A DNA stretch of 64,000 bases, from the NCBI RefSeq assembly GCF_022539505.1, contig NC_061510.1:94318292-94382291 (forward strand). Direction: 5' to 3'. Positions within the stretch are counted from its first letter, which is position 1; every line of letters begins with the position of its first letter. A program made the translations under genes and the position numbers. Below are positions 1 to 9,081 of the stretch, piece after piece. Below the pieces are notes generated by a model. It saw nothing but the letters and a program-made list of their open reading frames with translations, made no database searches and was not told the origin of the DNA. This DNA is from Lolium rigidum. Taxonomy: Eukaryota > Streptophyta > Magnoliopsida > Poales > Poaceae.

Positions 1-596
1 GTTAAAAAGAGCATGCCTAGCACAGCACGGCGTGACACCGCACGCAAGAAAGAACTAGTTTATATAAAGACGGCTAACTTCTGACAAATATAACGATGCA
101 CGTCGTGGGAGGCTTGGGCCGAGTGGACGCTTCCGGGTGTGGGCGAAGCCTCCACGGGATGGATCGTCGCCACAGTTTATTAGTACCTCATAAGCCACGG
201 GACGGATCTCCGAGCGGATGGACGCGTGCCGCGGACGAGCGCGGCTTGCAGCGGAGAAGGTTGAACCACGCTCCCATCGCCGCCTGATGGTCAACATGCT
301 GCCGCCAGCGGTCACACGTGCTTCCGCAAGGCCACGCTCGCTGCGTTCGGCGCTGCTATTAGTAGGCGCACCTACTCTCCCCGCTTGATTCTGTAAGAAG
401 CAGGTCATCCTATTCCCCTACCGTATCGAGGAGGGCGCCGCCAATCCTATTCCCCTATCGTATCGAGGAGACCGCGTTATTTTGCTCCTCCTCTACCGGT
501 GCGAGGCCATCGTGCGGTCAACTGAATCAAGCGCCTCCTTGCATGACTCCACCTACCCGAGCACCATCGGCCCCTCAATCCTGCGCCTCCTTAATT
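1..596. other. Unclassified GC-richer DNA, no gene recognised
   Basis: I recognise no gene or transposon here. Open frames exist on both strands but show no domain or composition that would single one out. A 27-bp near-perfect direct repeat lies at 407-433 and 444-470 (core CCTATTCCCCTA then CGTATCGAGGAG, one mismatch). This segment is more GC-rich than the AT-rich arrays that follow. Confidence 0.4.
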
Positions 597-661
597 ATTT
601 ACCAAAACTAATTAAGCGTACTTACCGTATCGGGAAGGACGCTTAATTAGTTTTGGTAAAT
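597..661. repeat. Perfect 22-bp inverted repeat (hairpin)
   Basis: The arm at 597-618 (core ACCAAAACTAATTAAGCG) is exactly reverse-complementary to 640-661, with a 21-bp spacer at 619-639. The hairpin lies just left of the GAAGTACAA repeat field and could mark the boundary of an unclassified element. No coding region is associated with it. Confidence 0.85.
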
Positions 662-780
662 ACATGATCCTCCTTGTAGCACAAAGAAGGTTATAAAAAT
701 CATCCATTTTTTACCTCACGAGAAGTACAAGCGGTGACTATGGGAAGTACAAAGCGTCGGTTTTGGAAGTGCAAAACAAA

Positions 781-1340
781 ATAATCCCGTCATCCGTGAG
801 GAAGTTCAAATAATCGACGATGAGAAGTACAACCATTTGACATGACCAATACATACACTTATGATAGGAAGTACAAGAAAACTGACAAAAATCCAAATGA
901 AGAAAAAACAAAATAATCCCGTCATCCGCGAAAAATTTCAAATACTTGACGATGAGAAGTACAACTATTCGAAACGAGAAGTACAAGCACTTATTATAAG
1001 AAGTACGAGGAAACCGACAAAATCCAAATGTAGTAAAAACAAAATAATCCCGTCACCCCCAAGGAAGTTCAAATAGTTGATGTCGAGAAGTACAACCGTT
1101 TGACAAGAGCAGTACAAGTACCTATTATAGAAAGTACAAGAAAATCGACAAAATACAAATGTAAAAAAATGAAATTATCTCATCACCCAAGAGGAAATTA
1201 AAATAGTTGACGGGTAGAAGTACAACCATTCGACACCGGCAGTATACCCACTTAATATAGGAAGTACAAGAAACCGACAAAATCCAAATGTAGGAAAATA
1301 AAATAATCCCGTCATCCGTGAGGAAGTACAACGAGTTATT
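781..1340 (+). repeat. 130-bp tandem array with GAAGTACAA motifs
   Basis: A diverged unit repeats five times. The anchor ATAATCCCGTCATCC or a variant occurs at 781, 913, 1043, 1173 and 1303, giving spacings of 132, 130, 130 and 130. Each unit carries several GAAGTACAA or GAAGTTCAA words, all in the same orientation, followed by GACAAAATCCAAATG. The flanks at about 719 and 1344 share another sequence (GAGAAGTACAAGCGG), so the array is bracketed by a second short duplication. Scattered GAAGTACAA words continue to about 1760 and recur at 2640-2730. I do not know the family; it may be a subterminal array of a DNA transposon or a local satellite. Confidence 0.8.
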
Positions 1341-1975
1341 CCGAGAAGTACAAGCGGAGACTACATGAAGTACACGAAGTAATTACAGGAACTGCAAATT
1401 GTACAAAGAAAATACTCACACATAAGTTCACATAGCAATGTTGGGAAGTTCAAATATTAATATCTAGGAAGTGCAGAATCTCTTAAATAGAGGCTAGGGA
1501 AAATCTAAAATTATTATTCCGAAACACATGTTTAATTATTATAAAATACAGTAGCATCGAAAGATTTCCGGAAGTACAACCATGAAGGCCAAGATGTACA
1601 AGGACATGTTGCGAGAAGTTCAGATGCGTGTGGTTGGGCTGCACATTTTGTGTGGTCGTGGACCTCAAATGGACAGTGTACGAGAAAATTATAGCTGTTT
1701 TACCGAACACTTTCATGAAACTGCACCAAGAAGTACAACTGCATTGCCCGATAAGTACAAGTTCATGTCGAGGGAAGTTCAGTGCTCTGTTTTTACGGGG
1801 CGGAAATCAATCATCCAAATCTCATCGAGTTGATCACCAACCACTTCAATCATTGTCACCAAAAGCTTTATATGATAGATTATATGTCTAATTTCATTAC
1901 CTACAATATTTTACAATAAATAAATGGATCTAATCCATCAAATTCAAATCGTTATCCCACAGAATAACCGGTAAC
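1341..1975. other. AT-rich flank of the repeat arrays
   Basis: This stretch links the 130-bp and 170-bp arrays. It holds scattered GAAGTACAA or GAAGTTCAG words to about 1780 and is AT-rich beyond that. Two overlapping open frames of 83 and 87 codons at 1582-1891 show no recognisable domain and probably arise by chance within the repeats. Confidence 0.4.
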
Positions 1976-2640
1976 ATGATTTCAAAACTTCTAAAATTAC
2001 TTTTAAACCGTTCGGATTTGGCAAAAATGGTAGATTCGAAAAAGATGCGCCATTTTGATACCTTTCCCACAGTATATCATTTCCATTGTTTAAATATACT
2101 GCATGGAAATCGCGGGGAAATCATTCGGTACCCGTCACATAAAATAGGCGGACAGTAATTCGAGTTTTGCTCTTAAACTGTAAGAAATTAGAGAAAACAA
2201 TTGGAATAAGAAAGTTGTGCCTAGTCCATAGCTTTCCAACGCCATATCATTTGTATCATTCCGACATACGGTTGAAACAAATCATCCAAATTACTGTCCG
2301 CTCGTTTTTTGAGTACGCCCGAATTTCGGTATTTTCAAAATTATTCAAAAACTGTGAGGATTTCGAAAAAACATAAAACATAAAAAAGCTGCGCAATTTC
2401 ATTATCTTTCCAACGGTATATCATTTGCACAGTTTCGATAACGATTCGAAAATCGAAGTAAAAGTTTGTTTTCTGACCATATAGAAGCGTTTTCGTATTT
2501 TCAAAATTAAATTTAAACCGTACAAAATCTGTGAAAAGTGTGAACATGAAAAAGTTGCGGTTTTTCTTTATCTATCCAACGGTATATCATTTGCATAGTT
2601 CCGACAAATGGTTGAGAAATTTAGTACCTTTGAAGAAAAC
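1976..2640 (+). repeat. About 170-bp diverged tandem repeat, four units
   Basis: The motif (G/C)(G/C)TATATCATTT, preceded by TTTCCAACG or a variant, recurs at 2071, 2241, 2415 and 2581, giving spacings of 170, 174 and 166. Units also share AAAAAGTTGCGC-like and ATTTTCAAAATTA-like words. Divergence between units is high, so the array is old. No protein-coding signal is apparent. Confidence 0.7.
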
Positions 2641-2753
2641 GGGAAGTTCAGGTAAGTTCGACAGAAAGTACAAGTTCGACAGAAAGCTGAACCCTGTTAT
2701 CCGGGAAGTACAACCTTGTGTCCAGGAAAGTACAAGTTGGTGCTCAGAATATT

Positions 2754-2775
2754 ATTCTGCAACTGGTTGCAGAAT
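2754..2775. repeat. Perfect 10-bp stem hairpin
   Basis: ATTCTGCAAC at 2754-2763 pairs perfectly with GTTGCAGAAT at 2766-2775 across a 2-bp loop. It lies at the right edge of the GAAGTACAA-containing region, nine bases before the (TA)n tract. It resembles a terminal hairpin, but the canonical Helitron end (hairpin followed by CTRR) is not seen. Confidence 0.75.
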
Positions 2776-2781
2776 AGTGCT

Positions 2782-2783
<2 letters not shown>

Positions 2784-2845
<62 letters not shown>
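2784..2845. repeat. (TA)n microsatellite, left tract
   Basis: About 31 uninterrupted TA dinucleotides. This tract and the matching one at 3220-3280 directly flank a small inverted-repeat element, which suggests that a single TA microsatellite was split by an insertion. Confidence 0.95.
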
Positions 2846-2847
<2 letters not shown>

Positions 2848-3217
2848 ATAAATACTTCCTACTCCTGGGTGTAGTTACACCCATATCTAAAATACTACCA
2901 TGCGGAAGTATATACGATACTTTATCGGTTTGAGTATGTTCTTACACTATATCTAAGTTAATCCAAACCAAGTTTGGTGAAAAAAATATAAATGAACACG
3001 TAGTTTGCACTATATATACGAAATACATGCATACGTACACGTAAAAAATAAGTCTACGTAAAAAAATGTACATACTGCCTACAAAGTAGTATATATACTA
3101 CCAAAATATTCTTATATACTTCATACTTCATGTACATACTCTCCGGTATGATATATACTCTCTACATTATGAGAAACACACGTGGGTGTAACTACACCGG
3201 GTGTAGTATGAATATAT

Positions 3218-3219
<2 letters not shown>
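2846..3219. mobile_element. MITE inserted in a TA microsatellite (Micron-like)
   Basis: A non-coding element of about 374 bp with imperfect terminal inverted repeats. The left arm at 2846-2884 begins GGATAAATACTTCCTAC and ends in GTGTAGTTACACCCA. The right arm at 3183-3219 begins TGGGTGTAACTACACC and ends in ATATATCC. (TA)n tracts lie immediately outside both ends. This arrangement is known from the rice Micron family, which targets TA microsatellites; similarity of the sequence to Micron itself is not established. Any target-site duplication would be hidden in the TA repeat. The interior is AT-rich with no ORF. Confidence 0.75.

Positions 3220-3280
<61 letters not shown>
3220..3280. repeat. 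(TA)n microsatellite, right tract
   Basis: About 30 TA dinucleotides directly following the MITE right arm. Together with 2784-2845 it encloses the element. Confidence 0.95.
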
Positions 3281-3282
<2 letters not shown>

Positions 3283-3449
3283 TGTGCCTATCTTGCTTAT
3301 CTCTAGTTGTTGTTGTTGCACTTAATTGAGCCTAGCATATTTAGGGTTTGTGCTTGTAGAATAAACATAGTTTAATTCCGCATTCTTACAAGCCAAATCC
3401 GTAAGAGTTTTTAAAACGCCTATTCACCCCCCCTCTAGGCGACATCTCA
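3281..3449 (+). mobile_element. Element A: 3' part of a Copia-type 5' LTR
   Basis: The sequence directly upstream of the Copia primer-binding site reads as the end of an LTR. It contains AGGGTTTGTGCTTGTAGAAT and a C-rich run (TATTCACCCCCCCTCTAGG), and ends near CGACATCTCA. The upstream LTR boundary cannot be found, because the TA tract and MITE interrupt it or the LTR is truncated there. No second copy of this LTR is seen on the right side of the element, where a CACTA element cuts in. Confidence 0.6.
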
Positions 3450-3459
3450 ACCTTTTAAT

Positions 3460-3471
3460 TGGTATCAGAGC
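3460..3471 (+). promoter_or_regulatory. Primer-binding site of element A (initiator tRNA-Met type)
   Basis: TGGTATCAGAGC, complementary to the 3' end of initiator tRNA-Met, is the standard primer-binding site of plant Copia elements. It lies 44 bp before the gag ATG at 3515 and fixes the element as plus-strand. Confidence 0.9.
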
Positions 3472-3514
3472 AAGGTCTCTCCTTGTTTAAGGCTTCACCG
3501 CCTTGAGAGTAAAG

Positions 3515-4909
3515 ATGTTGGCTAGTGATATAGTGCACAATGACACAATTATCCTTGATGGCTCAAATTATCTTTTGTGGAGAAATCGCTTGCTTTATAA
3601 TCTTCGGACCTTGTGTCCAAATATAGAGCGATTTCTAGATGTAGGTTTTTCTCCTCCGATGGATCCTCAAAATCTATCTTTAGAGGATGAGAAAAACTTA
3701 CATCTTGAAGCTCAAGTATCTAATGAGCTTTTATTCTTCTTGAGACCAGAGTTTTGTAGGTTCTTGATATTTATAAAGCGAAAGTCGTCTCATGAGATGT
3801 GGATCAAGCTTAAGGAAAGTTTTGGTGGATCCATCTCTCATTTGGTCGGTGGTGTCTCTGAGGAGCTCCCTTCCCCTTCACATCATGAAGAGCTCCATGT
3901 TGCTTCCACCTCCGGCCGTGATGAGTTATCATCTTCTTCCACTTCACCAACATGTTGCAAGACACAAGGTAATGATATGGTGAGTGGTGAGGGAAATTGG
4001 AATGTTGATATTGTGCTCAATAGTGATGACTCTTCATCTCTATCCCATTGCAATGTTTCCTCTTTGGACTTAAACACATCTAACACTGAAAATAATCTAC
4101 ATGCTCGTGTTGATAGTCCTTGCATATCATGTATAAACTCCTTACATAAATCCCATGATGATATGCTTGCTTTGTCTTCTTGCCATAAACAAAATGCTTA
4201 TATTTCCTCTAGTTGTTTGTTGTCTAACAATGTAGAGGAAATTGAACAATCTATGAGGCATGAGACTCTCATGAATGAAGATTCCAAAACATCTTCGTTA
4301 TCATCCTCCGATATGCACATGTGCCTTATGGCAAAGGGACCAAAGGTAACTCCTACCTTGAATCCCAACACATCTTCTAATGATGAGAGTGATGATGATG
4401 ATAATGTTGCTATGCTTAAGGAACTATTTTTTGTTAGATACACCCTTCGTGGTGATGCTCTTGTCAAATTCGATTACTTGATGGACACACTGAAAGAAAT
4501 AAATGAGTCCATTGAGGAATTAGATATCATATGAATGATGAGAAAGGGAGATTCAATCTCCTAAGACAAGATCTGAAAAATGAAAGGTGCATAACTCGTG
4601 GTCTTAAGCAAGAAATGGAATCTTATGTGCTTGAAAAAGAAAAATCTATTAATGATGCTTGTGCTACTAACTCTACTTCTTGTGAATCATCTATCTTAAA
4701 GGAGAATGGTGAGCTAAGGGGCTCAACTTGATTTGCTAACTAGCAATTATAGGGAATTGGAAGAAAGTCATAAAAAGCTCTCAAGATCTCATGATGATCT
4801 CCTAATCACCTATTGTGGGCTAAAGTTGGCTCTTGAGTCAAGTATTACTAAGGTAACATCTTGTGAGCCTCATATGGACATTAGCACAACCTCTACTCAA
4901 AGTGATATA
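3515..4909 (+). pseudogene. Element A gag, N-terminal part (broken)
   Basis: Copia-type Gag, the capsid protein of the retrotransposon particle. The ATG at 3515 is preferred because it is the first one after the primer-binding site. The start of the protein (DGSNYLLWRNRLLYNL, then SHEMWIKLKESFGG) matches the DUF4219/UBN2-type N-terminus of plant Copia Gag. A serine-rich acidic stretch and a Lys/Glu-rich probable coiled coil follow. The first frame ends at a TGA at 4532-4534 and coding resumes in another frame from 4531, with a further break near 4731. The gene is interrupted at 4909 by Gypsy element B and resumes at 15449. Confidence 0.8.
4905..4909. repeat. Target-site duplication of element B, left copy (ATATA)
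   Basis: ATATA directly precedes the B LTR and is repeated exactly at 15444-15448, after the other LTR. It shows that B inserted intact into the gag region of element A. Confidence 0.9.
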
Positions 4910-6422
4910 TGATGACCCACAAGTATAGGGGGTGTATCGTAGTATCTTCGATAAGTAAGAATGTCGATCCCAACGAGGAGCAGAAGGTGTTGACAAGCAG
5001 TTTCGATGAAGGTTTCACTGTAAATGCTCACGGACAAGTATTCGGGGGTTTTGATGTAACGGATGAAATAAATACGAGTAAGTAAAATGCGAGAGAAATA
5101 ATTGCAGCGAGTGGCCCAATCCTTTTTAGCACAAAGGACAAGCCGGTTTGTTTACTTATAATGACCAAACGTTCTCGAGGACACACAGGTTTAGTCTAGT
5201 GCTTTCGCTACATACGGCTAAATAATCTTCATTGTTATGATAAGTGTTGTGTGGGTGAACCTATGCTAATGTACCGCCCTTCCTAGGACTAAATACATAC
5301 TTGTGATTATACCCCTTGCAAGCATCCGCAACTACAAGAAAGTAATTAAGAATAAATCTAACCACAGCCTTAAACTCTGAGATCCTGCGATCCCTCCTGC
5401 ATCGATATACCAACGGGGGTTCAGGTTTCTGTCACTCCGGCAACCCCGCAATTAGCAAACAAATACAAGATGCATTCCCCTAGGCCCATAAATGGTGAAG
5501 TGTCATGTAGTCGACGTTCACATGACACCACTAGAAGAATAACACCACAACTTAAATATCACACCATTGAATATTACTCAACCATAGTTCACTACTAACA
5601 TTTAGACTTCACCCATGTCCTCAAGAACTAAACGAACTACTCACGAGACATCATATGGAACATGATCGGAGGTGATATGATGATGAATAACAATCTGAAC
5701 ATAAACTTGGTTCAATGGTTTCACTCAATAGCATCAACAACAAGTATGAATAGATACGGGAGAGTTTCCCCTATCAAACAATCAAGATCAAACCCAAATT
5801 GCTACGGCGGTGACGAGGTGCTGCGGAGGAGATGGCGGTGATGATGGTGGAGATGATGATGATGGTGATGGAGATGATGTCCAGCTCGATGACGGTGACG
5901 ATGGCGTCGATTTCCCCCTCCGGGAGGGAATTTCCCCGGCGGATTCCTGCCCGCCGGAGAGCTCTTTTCTCTCTGGTGTTCTCCGCCCCGCAGAGGCGGC
6001 TGTAACTCCTCGTGAGGTACCCTCTGTGGCTTGGGTCTTCGGGACGAAGGGTTTGGCGAAGAAAAGGAGGCGAAAGGGGTCGTGGGCCCCTCACACCACA
6101 TGGCGGCGCGGCCAGGGCCTGGGCCGCGCCTCCCTAGGGTGTGGGCCCACCCTGGCTCCTCCTGGCTCCTCCTTCTGGCTTCCTTCGTCATCTTGAAAAA
6201 TAGGATTTTTGGTATAATTTCCTTCCACAGTTGATCTTCCGAAATATTGCGTTCTGACGGTGCTTTTTCCAGCAGAATCCTGGCTCCGGTGTTCGATCCT
6301 CCAATAATGATGAAACATGCAAAATAGATGAAATAACATAAGTATTGTGTCCCAATATGAAATATATCAATGAATAACAGCAAATTATGATATAAAATAG
6401 TGATGCAAATTGGACATATCAA
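4910..6422 (-). repeat. Element B 3' LTR
   Basis: 1,513 bp. On the plus strand it begins TGATGACCCACAAGTATAGG and ends TTGGACATATCA; in element sense it starts TGATATGTCC and ends GGGTCATCA. It holds a GGTGATGATGGTGGAGATGA-type trinucleotide-rich run near 5810-5900 and a GC-rich imperfect palindrome at 6096-6143. Long open frames across this LTR, such as His-rich translations of the GATGATGGT tract, are composition artefacts. Confidence 0.95.
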
Positions 6423-6438
6423 CTCCCCCCAAGCTTAG
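6423..6438 (-). promoter_or_regulatory. Element B polypurine tract
   Basis: The plus strand reads ACTCCCCCCAAGCTTAG directly after the LTR; the element-sense strand reads CTAAGCTTGGGGGGAGT up to the LTR start. Such a purine run directly upstream of the 3' LTR primes plus-strand DNA synthesis and confirms minus orientation. It shares CTAAGCTTGGGG with elements F, G and J. Confidence 0.9.
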
Positions 6439-8147
6439 ACTTCGCTTGTCCCCAAGCGAAACTGAACTCTGTAAATAGGTCCACATGTTTATGGAGTGAA
6501 GAGTCGATAAATAAAATACGGACAAGAAGCATCATATTCATTCACACAAGACATTATAGTAAACAACTTCCTCATATAACTCAACTTGAAACAAGTATAA
6601 GGTAATCACAAATAAAGGTGCATAAGGAATCATAGTTGGTGATGGCAAACTTTGTTCTTGGTCAGAGAACATTTAACAAATTATATTTATCTTCTTGAGC
6701 AGCGCTCTCATGTTTAAAGTTTATAATGCACAACTTGCATACTCAATCATAATGGTCTCTTCATAATCATTGATAACTTGCAAAGCTATATTCATTCAAA
6801 TAAAACTTGTACTAAACAAGGAAGAATAAAAGACATGATGTAGCAAATCACAATATAATGGTTTGATCACAACTACTCAAATGCTTGCTTGAGATGGAGA
6901 GAAATAGGTTTACTGACTCATCATAAAGTAGAAGACAGGCCCTTCGCAGAGGGAAGCAGGGATTAAATCATGTGCTAGAGCTTTTTCAGTTTTGAAATCA
7001 TATAAAGAGAATAAAAGTAAAGTTTTGAGAGGTGTTTATTGTTGTCAACGACTGGTAGCGGGTACTCTAACCCCCTTGCCAGACAACCTCCTAAGAGCGG
7101 CTCCCATAATATTTTCCTTTTGTGTGGCACTCCTTCCAACCTTTCTTTCACAAACCATGGCTAACCGAATCCTCGGGTGCCTGCCAACAATCTCATACCA
7201 TGAAGGAGTGCCCTTTTATTTTAGCTTTATGATGATGATGACACTCCCCCCAACCTTTGCTTACACAAGCTATGGCTAACCGAATCTTTCGGGTGCCGTC
7301 CATCAATCACATACCATGGAGGAGTGTCTATTTAGTTTAATTAATTTGGGACCTGGGAATCCCATTGCCAGCTCTTTTTGCAAAATTATTGGATAAGCGG
7401 ATGAAGCCACTAGTCCATTAGTGGAAATTGCCCAACAAGATTGAAAGATAAAACACCACATACTTCCTCATGAGCTATGAAACATTGACACAAATAAAAG
7501 ATACTAAGTTTTGAATTGTTTAAAGGTAGCACATGAAGTATTTACTTGGAATGGCAGAAAATACCATGTAGTAGGTAGGTATGGTGGACACAAATGGCAT
7601 AGGTTTGGTTGAAGGTTTGGATGCACGAGAAGTATTCCCTCTCAGTACAGGTCTTTGGCTAGCAAGGTTAATTAGCAAGCATAAGAGTCGAGGGAAACAA
7701 ACAAATATACATATGATAGAAACAATCATGTATCTTCCTTGTAAGCACAAACAATTTTAACTTCAAATGAACTATAAGCTAACAAGAAAGACAATGAAAC
7801 ATCTACATGTATTTCTCTTTTCTATTTAAACCTCAAAGTGTTGTTGCTATTGACCAATGCTAAGTTTGCCAAAACCAAATAGATTTATTCAATGCTCCCA
7901 AAGTGATACCAATACTAACAACAAGATGAATCATAGAGAGTGCAAACTAAAATAAGATGTGCAATATGTAAATGATAAGACTTCTCATTAATATTCCGTA
8001 TCGATAACTCACACCAAGGGATACATAGACAACTAAAGGAGAGATACTTCCAAACACAACCCATCTTATACGATAACTTCCCTACTCATGATATGACACT
8101 ACTTGATAGTAAAAAGTAAAAAGGTAATGATAATGTGATACCGCGGC
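6439..8147. other. Element B 3' non-coding region with a hairpin-bearing duplication
   Basis: About 1.7 kb without a recognisable gene. Two copies of a unit of about 92 bp lie at 7122-7213 and 7239-7330. Both share ATGGCTAACCGAATC and CATACCATG, and each is closed by a CACTCC...GGAGTG inverted repeat, so each could fold as a hairpin. The remainder is AT-rich and plausibly untranslated element sequence. Confidence 0.6.
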
Positions 8148-8163
8148 ACTCCCCCAAGCTTGG
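8148..8163 (-). promoter_or_regulatory. Internal polypurine-tract-like copy in element B
   Basis: The plus strand CACTCCCCCAAGCTTGG (sense CCAAGCTTGGGGGAGTG) nearly repeats the true polypurine tract at 6423-6438, but lies 1.7 kb upstream in element sense. It may be a central priming site or simply a duplicate. Confidence 0.5.
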
Positions 8164-8221
8164 AACAAACCAAGGGGATGCCAATACCGATGATGGATTA
8201 CTCCTTTGGTGATGGTGGTGA

Positions 8222-8745
8222 TGAATTCCCGACAAGCTTCTCAATAAGCTCCTGAAGCTCGTCAATCCCGTATATGAGATTGCGAATCATCTCCGAATTG
8301 TGCTCGACGCGGTTAGAGAGTCCGTCTAATGGCGAGTCCCAGCTCTTGGAGTTATTTCCCCACTCTTCAGCCTCGGGCTCCTTTTCTCCTGCAGTTGTTA
8401 GAGCGATCTATATCCCATCGGCTAGGCAATGCTGCCTTGGGAGTCCCTTCAATTTGATTATTGAAAATTAGATTGTGGAAGGGGCGATGAATGCCCGATG
8501 GAGATGTTTTCGGAGCCGCATAATGACGTGGTACCGCCCCTCCGAGTGCGAATTCTTGCGCTCTTGTTTGCACTAAAAGTGTTGTCCACCACCTTGATGC
8601 TTGCAATGGTAGCACGCGGGTGTGCACGCGAATCTTCCTCCACCTCTTCTTCATCCTCTTCCTTGACGTCCTTGTCTTCCTCTTTCCACCCAAGATCTCG
8701 ATCTTCTTCATCCGGAAACTCCTTGCCCTTGTTCTTGGAGACCAT
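8222..8745 (-). pseudogene. Element B small 3' ORF (acidic protein), broken
   Basis: Downstream of integrase an open frame starts at 8745 (MVSKNKGKEFPDEEDRDLG) and runs 95 codons. The centre is very rich in Glu, Asp and Lys, which suggests a charged or coiled segment. Reading frames with related composition continue past the stop toward about 8222, so the original protein was probably longer. I recognise no domain. Its position, after integrase and before the polypurine tract, is where Athila-type elements carry an env-like or accessory ORF. A TATA-like box about 95 bp upstream suggests a separate transcript. Confidence 0.5.
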
Positions 8746-8836
8746 GGTGCTTCTAGACTAAAAACAGATCCTCGGCGAAACAGCTCGAAACAAAACACGT
8801 CGAGAACACGATATACGGACCTCCGTGGGTCCGGGG

Positions 8837-8846
8837 ATTATATAGC
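8837..8846 (-). promoter_or_regulatory. TATA-like box of the element B internal promoter
   Basis: On the minus strand the sequence reads GCTATATAAT, about 90 bp upstream of the small ORF start at 8745. It sits about 70 bp downstream, in element sense, of a 44-bp GC-rich palindrome like the one next to TATA boxes in the LTRs of G, H and J. Promoter activity is inferred. Confidence 0.5.
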
Positions 8847-8915
8847 AAAAATTTTCTCGACAAAAGGAAAGTACCAGATCGAACCAGAGTCGGAAAGGGG
8901 CGACGGGCGGCCAAA

Positions 8916-8959
8916 CCATAGGTCGGCGCGGGCCCTGGCTAGGCCGCGCCGGCCTATGG
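8916..8959. repeat. GC-rich 44-bp palindrome inside element B
   Basis: CCATAGGTCGGCGCGGGCC pairs with GGCCGCGCCGGCCTATGG across a short centre. Versions of the same palindrome occur in the LTRs of B, G, H, I and J. Here it lies outside any LTR, between integrase and the small 3' ORF. Confidence 0.85.
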
Positions 8960-9081
8960 TGGCGCCCCCTCGTGCGTCTTTTCCACTCTGTTTCGAACTC
9001 GTAATTTCTCATATTTTCCGGAAACAGCGAAAATATTGTTCGGAAAGTAAATCGCGAACTTTTCATTACCAGTACTGTTAC

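Noticed and set aside
781..1340. CRISPR-like array
   Set aside because: Units are tandem and diverged throughout, without constant repeats alternating with unique spacers, and the context is a plant genome.
2754..2775. Helitron 3' end
   Set aside because: A hairpin is present, but no CTRR terminus, no TC start and no Rep/Hel coding sequence were found.
3121..3321. Tyr-Ile repeat protein
   Set aside because: Simple translation of the (TA)n microsatellite.
5774..6422. Long open frames over the B LTRs (here and at 14809-15444), with His-rich and Pro-rich translations
   Set aside because: They are in LTR sequence, appear in several frames on both strands, and derive from the GATGATGGT tract and GC-rich palindrome. 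No domain is present.
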